Of a DNA stretch of 64,000 nucleotides, positions 1-8,511 are shown in pieces. The notes beneath the pieces are model-generated. The model was not told the DNA's origin, made no database searches, and saw only the letters and a program-made list of their open reading frames with translations. The DNA lies in contig CAMWMD010000004.1 of the NCBI GenBank assembly GCA_947175265.1, forward strand, positions 1 to 64,000. Reading direction: 5' to 3'. The position numbers were made by a program, and so were the translations under genes. The DNA is from an uncultured Porphyromonadaceae bacterium. Its GTDB lineage: Bacteria > Bacteroidota > Bacteroidia > Bacteroidales > Muribaculaceae. How positions within the stretch are numbered: position 1 is the first letter of the stretch; every line of letters starts with the position of its first letter.

Positions 1-520
1 GCTGGCGGTTGTTGTTGTAGCCACCCTGCTGGCGGTTGTTGTAGCCGCCCTGCTGACGGTTGTTGTTGTAGCCGTAGCCACCCTGTTGGCGGTTGCCGTA
101 GCCACCCTGCTGGCGGGGTTGGTATCCCTGACGGGGCTGATAGGCCTGACGCGGCTGATAACCACCCTCGTTATTCTGTGAGAAACCGCTATCCTCGCCG
201 CTCTCGTTCTTCTCGGAGCCTTCCGCATCCGATGAGGTGTGCTGCTGATAGCCCCCCTGCTGATAGGAGGGTCGGTCGTAATGGTTGTTGTAGGAGTTAC
301 GGTTGCCGTAGCCACCCTGCTGACGGTTGTTGTAGCCGTATGAACGCTGCTGATACCCTCCCTGGTTGCCGTAAGGTCTCGGTGAGGACTGACGGTCTGA
401 CTGACGGTCGTCATTAGGGTAGTTCACTTTCTCATAGCGGTTTTCAGAGTCCCCGCTCTCTGCTGCACTCGGTGCAACACCGCCGATTCTCGGTCGTTTT
501 GGTTTCTTTTCTGCTTCCAT
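1..520 (-). CDS. Gly/Gln/Asn/Tyr-rich N-terminus, probable RluB-type rRNA pseudouridine synthase (truncated by window edge)
   Basis: The frame is open from an ATG at 518-520 to the window edge, about 173 codons, and is missing from the ORF track. The protein starts MEAEKKPKRPRIGG, then becomes a disordered tract with repeated QQGGYNNNR/QQGGYGNR units. Over the last 60 codons the units recur every 8-10 residues. I see no catalytic domain because it would lie beyond the window. Basic, low-complexity N-terminal extensions of this composition are known to me from Bacteroidales RluB-like 23S rRNA pseudouridine synthases; that identity is inference. The composition would also suit another RNA-binding protein. 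A promoter box lies about 190 bp upstream. Confidence 0.5.
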   Translation of the reverse strand, partial: MEAEKKPKRPRIGGVAPSAAESGDSENRYEKVNYPNDDRQSDRQSSPRPYGNQGGYQQRSYGYNNRQQGGYGNRNSYNNHYDRPSYQQGGYQQHTSSDAEGSEKNESGEDSGFSQNNEGGYQPRQAYQPRQGYQPRQQGGYGNRQQGGYGYNNNRQQGGYNNRQQGGYNNNRQ

Positions 521-705
521 CTGTTTATATATAACCTATCACCCTGATCCGGAGTGGTCTCCGTCACGGAAACCTTTTTCGGAATAGTGGTGGTTACGAG
601 TTTTTATTTGGTGTTTATATACTTTTTAATCTATTTTGATTCTGTAAATTAAAATCACGACATCAAAATATGGGGACGCCACGAGAATGTCGTTCCCCCT
701 CAGGC

Positions 706-714
706 GCAAAATTA
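706..714 (-). promoter_or_regulatory. Promoter -7 box of the Gly/Gln-rich gene
   Basis: On the minus strand the sequence reads TAATTTTGC, a full match to the Bacteroidetes TAnnTTTGC box, with TTG 19 nt upstream. It lies between the adk stop and the start at 520, giving a leader of about 180 nt. Confidence 0.6.
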
Positions 715-757
715 ATTAAAAAATTCGGATTACCAAAGCATTGGGCCTAAAAAAGCG

Positions 758-1333
758 TCAGTCAAGGGCATCGATGCCCTCCGATATCGCCGAAAAGATA
801 TCGTCTACGTTCCCTGTGCCGTTCACCGGCATATATTTCCCCGTCGCCGTGTAGTAGTCCCTAAGCGGTGAGGTCTGGTTGTGATAGACGTCAAGACGCT
901 TCTTTATCGTGTCGATGTTGTCGTCGGCGCGTCCTGTCTCCCGTCCCCTGTTAAGCATCCTCTCCACAAGTTCCTCCTCCGGAACCTCAAGACCTACCAC
1001 CGCATGGAGGTCGGTCCCCCTCTTACCAAGCAATTCCTTAAGGGCCTCTGCCTGCGGTATCGTCCGGGGGAAGCCGTCGAATATCACCCCTTTCTTTCCC
1101 TTGGCCTCCTTCTCGAGCACTTCATCGAGTATTGAGATCATGAGGTCGTCCGGTATCAACTGCCCGTTGTCGATATAGCTCTTCGCGATTTTGCCGAGTT
1201 CCGTCTCCCGCTTGATGTGATCACGAAGCACCTCCCCGGTGGAAATATGGTGCAGACCGTATTTGTCTATTAGTTTGGCGCTCTGGGTGCCCTTCCCGCT
1301 GCCGGGCGCACCGAATAATACAAGATTCAACAT
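758..1333 (-). CDS. adk: Adenylate kinase
   Basis: Cytosolic enzyme converting ATP + AMP to 2 ADP, central to adenylate balance. The 191-residue protein opens with the P-loop GAPGSGKGT (residues 8-16) and has the AMP-binding stretch HHISTGEVLRDHI. The kinase signature FDGFPRT is present, followed by RGRETGRADDN. The LID is the short type without zinc-binding cysteines, typical of Bacteroidetes. Start ATG 1331-1333 directly precedes the P-loop. It lies downstream of hpt on the same strand with a gap of about 100 bp, so co-transcription of the two purine genes is plausible. Confidence 0.97.
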   Translation of the reverse strand: MLNLVLFGAPGSGKGTQSAKLIDKYGLHHISTGEVLRDHIKRETELGKIAKSYIDNGQLIPDDLMISILDEVLEKEAKGKKGVIFDGFPRTIPQAEALKELLGKRGTDLHAVVGLEVPEEELVERMLNRGRETGRADDNIDTIKKRLDVYHNQTSPLRDYYTATGKYMPVNGTGNVDDIFSAISEGIDALD

Positions 1334-1436
1334 GTCTGAAATGGGTTAATTTGTTTATGCCTCCGGATACCTCATCTCTCAAGGGCCCCTTCAGCCGTTT
1401 ATTAGAGTAATTGATCTGATATCTTTTAATTCCGAT

Positions 1437-1979
1437 TCACTCCTTCACCATATAGATATCCTTCAGGTTCCTGACTTTCCCGTCAAGGTCAAGGCCATAC
1501 CCTATGATGAATTTCGGGGGGATCTCAAACGCAACATAGTCGGGCTTGAACCCCGTCTTGCTGCTCGCCGGCTTATGTAGAAGTGTGGCGAATCTCACCG
1601 ACGCCGGATTGCGCTTCTTCAAATCCGATATCATCTGCACGGCCGTAAGACCCGTGTCGACTATATCCTCGATTATCACAACGTCGCGCCCGTCGATATC
1701 CTCATTAAGCCCTATCAACTGCTTGACGTTGCCCGAAGTGGTCAGCCCCTCATAACTCTTGTATCTCACGAACGAGACCGTACAGTCGTTGATCCCCACC
1801 TCTCGGATGAGATCGGCCGCGAAGATGAAGGCTCCGTTAAGAACACACAGGAAATGGGGATTCCGGCCCGACAGGTCCTCACGGATCTCCGAGGCGACTC
1901 TTCTCACCTGCTCCATGATCTCTTCTCTTCCAAGATACGGCACGAATGTTAGGCCGTCGACTATGACTTTATCTTCCAT
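1437..1979 (-). CDS. hpt: Hypoxanthine phosphoribosyltransferase
   Basis: Purine salvage enzyme joining hypoxanthine or guanine to PRPP. The PRPP-binding motif [14 protein letters not shown] is intact, and [14 protein letters not shown] is the flexible catalytic loop region. The tracked ORF begins at 2075, but its first 32 residues resemble no HPRT and cover the promoter. I therefore place the start at ATG 1977-1979 ([10 protein letters not shown]), giving 180 residues, the usual length. The promoter box at 2039-2046 fits this start. Confidence 0.93.
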   Translation of the reverse strand: MEDKVIVDGLTFVPYLGREEIMEQVRRVASEIREDLSGRNPHFLCVLNGAFIFAADLIREVGINDCTVSFVRYKSYEGLTTSGNVKQLIGLNEDIDGRDVVIIEDIVDTGLTAVQMISDLKKRNPASVRFATLLHKPASSKTGFKPDYVAFEIPPKFIIGYGLDLDGKVRNLKDIYMVKE

Positions 1980-2038
1980 GATAGATTTAGTTGTTTTTAG
2001 GGCACCGCCGCCTGTGGCACACCGCGGCAAGGGTGTGA

Positions 2039-2046
2039 CAAAATTA
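2039..2046 (-). promoter_or_regulatory. hpt promoter -7 box
   Basis: The minus strand reads TAATTTTG, with TTG 20 nt upstream. The -33 element falls inside the terminator hairpin of the preceding gene (2049-2088), so termination and initiation signals overlap. Confidence 0.6.
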
Positions 2047-2048
2047 GC

Positions 2049-2088
2049 AAAAAGCCTTTGAATATGCAAACACATTCAAAGGCTTTTT
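2049..2088 (-). terminator. Rho-independent terminator of the secreted-protein gene
   Basis: Perfect 15-bp inverted repeat (AAAAAGCCTTTGAAT and its complement) with a 10-nt loop. The T-rich flank works on either strand; it lies just downstream of the stop at 2103 on the minus strand. Confidence 0.8.
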
Positions 2089-2102
2089 CAAATTTTTATT
2101 TC

Positions 2103-3272
2103 CTATCTCACCATCCTTTTCTTACCCCCTACGATATACAACCCTTTGGGGAGCCTCGCTATTTCTTCTTCCGTAGCTTCCTTGAGCACCTTGACCCCCG
2201 TAATGCTATACACGTCAACGGGGCGGCCTCCCTCTTCATCTGCCGTTATCTCCCCTACCCCGGCCTCAAACTCGGCATGGGTGAAGACGCATTTCAACTC
2301 TTTCGGATACCATGCCGGAACAACAAGGTAGGCCGAATTGGCCGGTATATACTTCAGGGTCTCATCAGTGACGAATCCTACAGAGCCGTCAGCGCATCGC
2401 CCCAGAACACGCATGGTGGACTTGTCGTATGCAAGGCGGTTGACGTATTTCCCGTTGCTGACGTAGCAGTTGAAGTAGCGCCCCTTCAATATATTGTCCG
2501 TGGGTTTCTTCCCTCCTGACGCTCCGACATTAAGTCGGTTCTGCGCCGGATCTGCCGAAGGGCATTTCACTATCACCGGCACTCCCCCCTGCACTGCCCC
2601 GCTTATCTTCTTCATCTCAACGATACCCGTCGAGGCTATCGCACACGGGTAATAGAACTCTACCCCCGGAGAGACTGCGGAATACGGAAAGGAGGCGTAA
2701 AGCGACGCCCATTCCATCCCCGAGGCTGTCACCGTCGGAAGTACGCCAAAGAAATTGTCGCCGTTCGACGAGATCGGTAGTATCATCCAGTTGACCACCT
2801 TCTGGCTGTTCGTACTCGATGCCACGGGGGTCCCGAAGATTACAGTGCCGGTCGGGTAGCGGGAGTTGGCGCTGTCGCCGAGATATTTCGTGACGCCCTT
2901 ATCCGTTGCATAGAGCCGGTAGAGTATCTCATTGCCGAGTTTACCCCATTCCCCGAGATTAAGATGATACTTCATCATATCCTTTACCGAGACTCCCTGC
3001 GCCGACACCTCATACTGCGTCCCGGAAGTCTTCTTCGCATAGATCACCGATGCAGGGTCATGGCATACTATGTCGAAATCCTGTATGGTAAAGAGGGAAT
3101 GGCCGTCGATTTTTCCCGTCACAAGGTCTATGTACTCGCAATCGTTGTCTATGACGGTCACATAACGGAGCGTAAACTGGTTCTTTATCCTGTAATAACC
3201 TGCTCCGTTGAAATTTGCAAAGACCGGAATGGCAGAGGCAAGGGCTAAGAGAGTGGAGAAAAAGATTTTCAT
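2103..3272 (-). CDS. Secreted protein of unknown function with C-terminal sorting-like tail
   Basis: A 389-residue protein with a clear signal peptide (MKIFFSTLLALASAIPVFA, cleavage before NFNGAG). I do not recognise the central region; it has no enzyme motif I can name. The last ~45 residues run VDVYSITGVKV ... LPKGLYIVGGKKRMVR, matching the pattern of type IX secretion C-terminal sorting domains (a 'GxxV' strand, then KGLYIV, then a basic end). Export to the cell surface is inferred from that tail. It stands alone, bounded by hairpins on both sides. Confidence 0.75.
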   Translation of the reverse strand: MKIFFSTLLALASAIPVFANFNGAGYYRIKNQFTLRYVTVIDNDCEYIDLVTGKIDGHSLFTIQDFDIVCHDPASVIYAKKTSGTQYEVSAQGVSVKDMMKYHLNLGEWGKLGNEILYRLYATDKGVTKYLGDSANSRYPTGTVIFGTPVASSTNSQKVVNWMILPISSNGDNFFGVLPTVTASGMEWASLYASFPYSAVSPGVEFYYPCAIASTGIVEMKKISGAVQGGVPVIVKCPSADPAQNRLNVGASGGKKPTDNILKGRYFNCYVSNGKYVNRLAYDKSTMRVLGRCADGSVGFVTDETLKYIPANSAYLVVPAWYPKELKCVFTHAEFEAGVGEITADEEGGRPVDVYSITGVKVLKEATEEEIARLPKGLYIVGGKKRMVR

Positions 3273-3325
3273 AATTTATTGATCGGATATGTAAAGAGAG
3301 AGGGAGAGATTTCTCGTATGAAAGA

Positions 3326-3371
3326 AATTGGTCATACCAACACGTCATCAAAACGCTTGATATGACCAATT
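3326..3371 (-). terminator. Inverted repeat after the OmpA gene
   Basis: AATTGGTCATA (3326-3336) pairs perfectly with TATGACCAATT (3361-3371) across a 24-nt loop. It lies between the OmpA stop (3416) and the next minus-strand gene. No strong T run follows, so it may be a leader hairpin of the downstream gene instead. Confidence 0.45.
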
Positions 3372-3415
3372 AAATAACGTACCGAGTGTGCTGTTTAGTT
3401 CACACTGTCAGATTT

Positions 3416-4600
3416 TTATTTTGCGATACAGATTGCAACACGGTTCTGTACGGGATCTGAGTAAGGCTGGTACTCTGACTCACCCATGCTCTTAACCTCG
3501 ATGCGTGATGCCGGGATTCCGTATTTCTTCATGAGCTCGTTGGCTACTGTCTGTGCGCGCTGCTTTGAGAGACGAAGGTTGATGGCCATTGTGCCGGTGC
3601 CCTTGTCTGCGTAACCTGTGATGACTACTTTTGACTCGGGGTTCTCCTTGAGGAAGTCGGCTATCTGCTGCACCTTCGCCTGCTCGCTCTTAGCGATAGT
3701 AGTGTTGGAGATGGTGAAGAAGATGTCGCGACGCATTGTCACTTCCTCCTTGACTACCTCTTTCTCTACCTGTACGGGCACCTCTACGATCTTCTCTACA
3801 ACCTTCTCAACGATCACAGGCTCCGGAGCAACGGGAGGCTCGATTGTGCGGGTGCGGGTCTCATACTTCGGACCGAAGGCATACTTCACACCAACGAGGG
3901 CATTGAAATACCAGTCGGCGTTGCTGCCTACCTTTGAGTTGTAGTTGTCGCTCAGTGAGTTGGCCATGAGTTCGAGACCTACCTGAAGCTGTTCTGTCAC
4001 GTTGAAGTTAACGTCTACACCTACCTGGCCTACGAAACGGGTCTTGGTGCCGTCCCAGATGTTGCCGAGCACGTTATAGTTGGCTGGAACGAGGGCACCT
4101 ATAGTACCGCCGGGAACAGGGTTGTCAAAAGTAGGCTGCTGCTTGATTGCGGCTGTGAGAGCATTGTTGATTTTGTTAGCCTCCTTATTGTGGAAACCGA
4201 TGTTGATGCCGAGACCGGCGAGGAGGTTAACCTCTACGAGACGTGTGGGGTTGTAACCACCGATAAGGTTGGTGAGGTCAACTACCGCATCTACTGTGGG
4301 AGCAACATAGTTCCATTTCCACTTGTGTGAGCCCTGGAAATCAAGTACACCCTTGCTCTGCCAAGCATTGATGGCGAGGCGTGCGCCGATGTAGGGATTG
4401 AACTTGTACCCTGCGGCAAGCTGAGCATTGGGAGCAAGGAGTTTGCCGAAAGCGCCCTCACCGAGAGTCTCCTGGAGGCCAATCTGAGCCTGGCCATACC
4501 AATGGGGCTGGAATTCGTATTCAGTGACGGTTTCCTGTGCGTTGGCGCAAAGTCCGCCGAGCAGGAGAGAAGCAGTCAGAAGAATTTTATTTAATTTCAT
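3416..4600 (-). CDS. OmpA-family outer membrane porin / peptidoglycan anchor
   Basis: A 394-residue protein with signal peptide MKLNKILLTASLLLGGLCANA. An N-terminal beta-barrel region (about 25-245) ends in alternating aromatic strands (WYFNALVGVKYAF). A Pro/Val/Glu linker (EPVIVEKVVEKIVEVPV) follows, then an OmpA C-terminal domain (about 285-394) with GYADKGTGTMAINLRLSKQRA and NRVAI. The domain should bind peptidoglycan and tie the outer membrane to the wall. Domain order and length match the major OmpA of Bacteroides. It starts 53 bp after the lipoprotein stop with no terminator between, so the two are likely co-transcribed. Confidence 0.92.
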   Translation of the reverse strand: MKLNKILLTASLLLGGLCANAQETVTEYEFQPHWYGQAQIGLQETLGEGAFGKLLAPNAQLAAGYKFNPYIGARLAINAWQSKGVLDFQGSHKWKWNYVAPTVDAVVDLTNLIGGYNPTRLVEVNLLAGLGINIGFHNKEANKINNALTAAIKQQPTFDNPVPGGTIGALVPANYNVLGNIWDGTKTRFVGQVGVDVNFNVTEQLQVGLELMANSLSDNYNSKVGSNADWYFNALVGVKYAFGPKYETRTRTIEPPVAPEPVIVEKVVEKIVEVPVQVEKEVVKEEVTMRRDIFFTISNTTIAKSEQAKVQQIADFLKENPESKVVITGYADKGTGTMAINLRLSKQRAQTVANELMKKYGIPASRIEVKSMGESEYQPYSDPVQNRVAICIAK

Positions 4601-4653
4601 TTTCTATAATCTATATTTGGTTCTAAAATACTTGCCTAACTCTGCCGGGGAGA

Positions 4654-7020
4654 TTATTTCACCTCGATATAGTACTTGCGTGAAGATGTTACGCCACGAT
4701 AGTCAAGGGCTGAGTAGAAGATCTCGTATGTGTAACCCTTCTCAAGTGTTGTGAGTGCCACTTTGTGACGGTCGCCGTCGATTACTGTGTTGATGTCGTC
4801 GCCGCTGTTTGCCTTCTCAAGGAGTGTCTTCGCATTGGCTACCTCAACGCCGTTCTGGTATACGTTAGATACAGTCACGATCTTCTTGTAGGCCGGAACG
4901 AGGAGCTCGCCGTTGTATGAAGTCAGGTAAACTGTGAAGCCTTCGTTTGCCTTTGTGTAGAGCGACGGGTCATTCACGTCTGTTGAGAAGTGGTGGAGGT
5001 TACCGTTGTTATCCTTGTAGGCTGCGTAAACCTGGAGATACTGGTTCGGATCCTTGAGGAAACCGTTTACCTTGTCAACTACCTTGTTGTAGAGCTTAAC
5101 GAGGTCATTGTTGGTGTCGAGTTTCTTGTTGAGGTCATCCTGGATGTCAGAGATGATATCCTTAACCTGGTTGTTTACTGAGCTTACCTGCTTCTGGATA
5201 TCAGCAACGATATCGTTCACCTGTGCGATTACGCTCTCTACCTCCGACATAGGAGCCTGGATTGCGTCAACAAGCTGCTTGATGGAGGCGTAACGTACGC
5301 CATTGATCTCGCCGGTCTTGCCATCCTTGTCAAGTACGATGATTACAGGATTAGCATCATTTCCTACAGTGCCGATAGGATCACCATGTTCGTTGTATAC
5401 AGGTACACCTGTAAGGTCGATGGTGATGTTGTCGATATTGACCTGGAACTTGCTCTCGTCGAAGGATACCGTCCATGATGTGCCGGGAGTCGGCTCGATC
5501 TTGATGTTTACCTTATCCTTGATCTTGTCAAAGTAGTCGTTGATGGCATCCTTGATTCGGCCGAATGTGGGGAGTTCACGGTCGAAACTCAAATCCACAC
5601 CTGTACCGAAGCTCAGGGGATGGAATGTCACGGCTGCGATGTCATACTTTGAATAGAGATAGTTGTAGGTGACAGAAGTAGAGGGAACAACGCCTGTGTA
5701 AGCATTCCAGCTGTGAGTTGTTGTGCCGCCATATACGATGTCGCCGTTTGCATCCCTTACCACGCCGTCAGCACCAAGGGTAGCGCCCTTAACTGTGAGA
5801 AGTGCTGTAGCGAGATCCATAGGATTGCTCACATAGCCGAGTTTCACTGCGTATGCAGGGAGATTGGTGTTGATGAGTGTGTTGTAGACACCCTGAGCTA
5901 CGCTTGTCAGATCTGCCTTGGAGGGGCTGTTGTAAAGATCCTTGACTGCTGACTTCAGACCCTCGTCTACCTTAACCTCGATATTCTCGATATCCTCAAC
6001 TGATGCGGGTACCTCGATTACGTAGAGACCGTTGTTCTTTGCGCGAGTGCCTGTGCCGAACTTGAATTCTGCATCGTCGTCACCCTCTTCCACGAGTTGG
6101 AGAGTAGCCTTCACCGGCTCATGCTCCTTGCTTGACTTGAGTTCTACCGTAAGACCGGAGAAGTCAGGACCAACAGGGTTAACTGTAAGATAAATCTTAC
6201 CGAGGCTCTCGATCTTCTTCTCATTTGCGGGAAGATTCTGTACATTTCCGGGTGTTACACCCTCTTCCCATGCGCGGATACCGTCGAGAAGGTCAGGATT
6301 TGTCTCTTTGTACTCACCTTTCTGGAACTCTGTGAGGTCTGTGTTCGGGAATGTCACTGCCTCCTTAGCCTCATAATAGTAGCTGCCGAGTACTGTTGAA
6401 TTGATGCCCATCGGAAGGTCGAGCGAACCGTACATATTGTTATATACGCGCTGCACCTGGATGCTTGTCACCATAGCGGCGAGTTTGGAATCCATATAAG
6501 ATTTGAGGGCAGCGATTGAAGTGCCGTTATCGTTGATGAGCTTCATGATCTCATCACGGTCTGCCTGATTGAGATAGCCGCTGTTCTCAAGAGCCTTTAC
6601 CTTTTCCTGAAGTTTAGTAACAGCTAATTTAGTCTCAGCATACTCTACCAAATGTCGTTGATAATCTACACTGAGATCATTAAATCTTTTGAGAAGTCCA
6701 TCAGGGTCATTAATCTGCTTATAAAGATCTTCGAACTTCTTCTCAAGACCGTTGGTTCCTTTCACAGCCTCCCAAAGGGTTGCCCATTCACCATTCTTAA
6801 AGGCATTGTAAGTGGCCTCATCAAGTTTCAGAGCCAATTTATCATCAGTATCTTTCAGAAGATCCGCGAGTTTCTTCTGGAGAGCATTGATAAGCTCGCT
6901 CTCATTGTCGTAGATACCTGCCAATGTGGCATCCTCGTTGTCCTTGCAAGAAGTGAACACACTTGCGCCACTTGTTGCAACAGCCAACAACAGCAAGCCG
7001 TTGATCAGTTTTTTATTCAT
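4654..7020 (-). CDS. Large coiled-coil lipoprotein, function unknown
   Basis: A 788-residue protein. The signal peptide ends in a lipobox (SVFTSC), giving a lipidated cysteine near residue 26. Residues ~35-190 are rich in heptad-like Leu/Lys/Asp runs (coiled coil). The middle section is beta-rich with no motif I can name. A second helical segment around 580-650 is followed by a beta-rich end. It sits directly upstream of the OmpA gene, so an envelope or surface role is likely, but I assign no function. A promoter box lies ~190 nt upstream. Confidence 0.8.
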   Translation of the reverse strand: MNKKLINGLLLLAVATSGASVFTSCKDNEDATLAGIYDNESELINALQKKLADLLKDTDDKLALKLDEATYNAFKNGEWATLWEAVKGTNGLEKKFEDLYKQINDPDGLLKRFNDLSVDYQRHLVEYAETKLAVTKLQEKVKALENSGYLNQADRDEIMKLINDNGTSIAALKSYMDSKLAAMVTSIQVQRVYNNMYGSLDLPMGINSTVLGSYYYEAKEAVTFPNTDLTEFQKGEYKETNPDLLDGIRAWEEGVTPGNVQNLPANEKKIESLGKIYLTVNPVGPDFSGLTVELKSSKEHEPVKATLQLVEEGDDDAEFKFGTGTRAKNNGLYVIEVPASVEDIENIEVKVDEGLKSAVKDLYNSPSKADLTSVAQGVYNTLINTNLPAYAVKLGYVSNPMDLATALLTVKGATLGADGVVRDANGDIVYGGTTTHSWNAYTGVVPSTSVTYNYLYSKYDIAAVTFHPLSFGTGVDLSFDRELPTFGRIKDAINDYFDKIKDKVNIKIEPTPGTSWTVSFDESKFQVNIDNITIDLTGVPVYNEHGDPIGTVGNDANPVIIVLDKDGKTGEINGVRYASIKQLVDAIQAPMSEVESVIAQVNDIVADIQKQVSSVNNQVKDIISDIQDDLNKKLDTNNDLVKLYNKVVDKVNGFLKDPNQYLQVYAAYKDNNGNLHHFSTDVNDPSLYTKANEGFTVYLTSYNGELLVPAYKKIVTVSNVYQNGVEVANAKTLLEKANSGDDINTVIDGDRHKVALTTLEKGYTYEIFYSALDYRGVTSSRKYYIEVK

Positions 7021-7207
7021 TCCGTTAAGATTTGAATTAATAATTTATTGTTGTTTTTTTACTTCCAGTTTAAAGCGTCCTGCAACGCACATACCCTGCG
7101 TGGAATCGAACGAACACAGAGCATCAAGAATCATTATTTACCTCTAAGACAAAAAGCGATAGCACATTGCACACTGACCTTTCACAATCCGCAATGAAAA
7201 ATCGACC

Positions 7208-7216
7208 GCAAAGGTA
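7208..7216 (-). promoter_or_regulatory. Promoter of the lipoprotein-OmpA operon
   Basis: The minus strand reads TACCTTTGC with TTG exactly 20 nt upstream. It implies a leader of about 190 nt before the start at 7020. The 7021-7400 spacer holds this and the divergent promoter at 7373; I saw nothing else in it. Confidence 0.65.
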
Positions 7217-7372
7217 AGACTCTTTATTTTCATAAACAAATTTTTACAAAAAAATATTTAAGATTTCCGTTTTTTTTATCATTATTTCCTTTTTAGAACA
7301 ATATATCGCCCCTAATTTCCCTTTCCGACCATCTTTATATTCCTTCTTATTGCATCTTTGGTGAATTTTTCA

Positions 7373-7380
7373 TAATTTTG
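7373..7380 (+). promoter_or_regulatory. Promoter of the barrel/PorE-like operon
   Basis: TAATTTTG with TTG 20 nt upstream (7350-7352), and a short leader of about 16 nt to the ATG at 7401. Confidence 0.6.
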
Positions 7381-7400
7381 TCAGTCTCAATTATTCATTT

Positions 7401-8510
7401 ATGACCAAACAACTTATTATCTCATTATCCCTGTTGGTGGCCTCCTCGGCTGCCGCTTTGGCCGACGCTTCCCCAAAAGACTATATATACACTCGCCGGA
7501 ACTCTGTCTCGAATGATTCCTCTAAAATCTCAAAATCACTCCCCGACGACTCTCTCCTCTCTCCTACCCCCTCCCCAAAGAAAAAATCCCATTTCAGTTT
7601 CGCAGATGTCAAGAATTGGTGCCGCGATAATGATGTCGCCGACAACCTCAGCGTATCATTCACACTCGGAACCGGTGGACTCGGCCTGGAGGTCAGCACT
7701 CCCCTCACCCGTCGCGCTCGCCTCCGCACAGGCGTGGAGTGGATTCCCTCTTTCAAGATTCCTATGACGTTCGAACTCTCCTCTTTCTCCGAAAACGGCG
7801 AGAGCCATGACGTGAGCCATATTCAACAGATGGTGAAAGACATCATGGGGCTCGATATGGACGACAAGGTGGTGATGGATGCAAAGCCCAATATGATAAA
7901 CTACAAACTTCTCGTCGACATTTTCCCCTTCCGCAACAACAACCATTGGCATGTCACTGCCGGATTCTATCTGGGTAGCCCCGTGGTGGGTAGGGCGAAG
8001 AACAGCCGCTCCGAGACTCAGACTCTCGTCGGGGTGAACATCTATAACCGCGCTTACCGCTATTTCACATCACCGGATTTCGACCCCTATATGGTGGCTA
8101 TCGGAAACGGCAATTACCTTGACCCTGAACTGGCCAAGGAATACCACGATGATTTCGAGCGTTACGGTAGCGTGGGAATACATATCGGCAACTTCAAGGA
8201 TGGAAAGCCTTATCTCATGCAGCCTACTAAAGACGGTCGCGTGTCGGCTAAGGCGACAACCAACAATTTCCGCCCTTACATCGGGTTCGGATATGCAGGC
8301 ACCGTAGGGAAAGACCGCAGACTCGAATTGGGTTTCGACGCGGGTGTGCTGTTCTGGGGGGGCGCGCCCAACGTAATCCTTCATGACGGTATCAACATGA
8401 CGAAAGACCTCGTCGACATACGTGGCAAGGTGGGCGATTACATGGACATTATGAAAGCACTCCCCGTATATCCCCTCATAAATTTCAAAATCTCATATAC
8501 CATTTTCTAA
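7401..8510 (+). CDS. Putative outer membrane beta-barrel protein
   Basis: A 369-residue protein with signal peptide MTKQLIISLSLLVASSAAALA. A Ser/Pro-rich stretch (about 30-60) precedes a region of alternating polar/aromatic strands (LSVSFTLGTGGLGLEVSTPL ... RPYIGFGYAG). It ends in phenylalanine (KISYTIF), the usual barrel terminus. I recognise no specific family. Its stop and the next ATG are separated by one base, so it is translationally coupled to the PorE-like lipoprotein. Paired barrel plus OmpA/PD40 genes are common in Bacteroidetes (PorP/SprF type), but this protein is not obviously PorP. Confidence 0.75.
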   Translation: MTKQLIISLSLLVASSAAALADASPKDYIYTRRNSVSNDSSKISKSLPDDSLLSPTPSPKKKSHFSFADVKNWCRDNDVADNLSVSFTLGTGGLGLEVSTPLTRRARLRTGVEWIPSFKIPMTFELSSFSENGESHDVSHIQQMVKDIMGLDMDDKVVMDAKPNMINYKLLVDIFPFRNNNHWHVTAGFYLGSPVVGRAKNSRSETQTLVGVNIYNRAYRYFTSPDFDPYMVAIGNGNYLDPELAKEYHDDFERYGSVGIHIGNFKDGKPYLMQPTKDGRVSAKATTNNFRPYIGFGYAGTVGKDRRLELGFDAGVLFWGGAPNVILHDGINMTKDLVDIRGKVGDYMDIMKALPVYPLINFKISYTIF

Positions 8511-8511
8511 A

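Noticed and set aside
1980-2075. Long hpt start at 2075
   Set aside because: Extra residues are not family-like and would place the promoter box and terminator inside the coding region.
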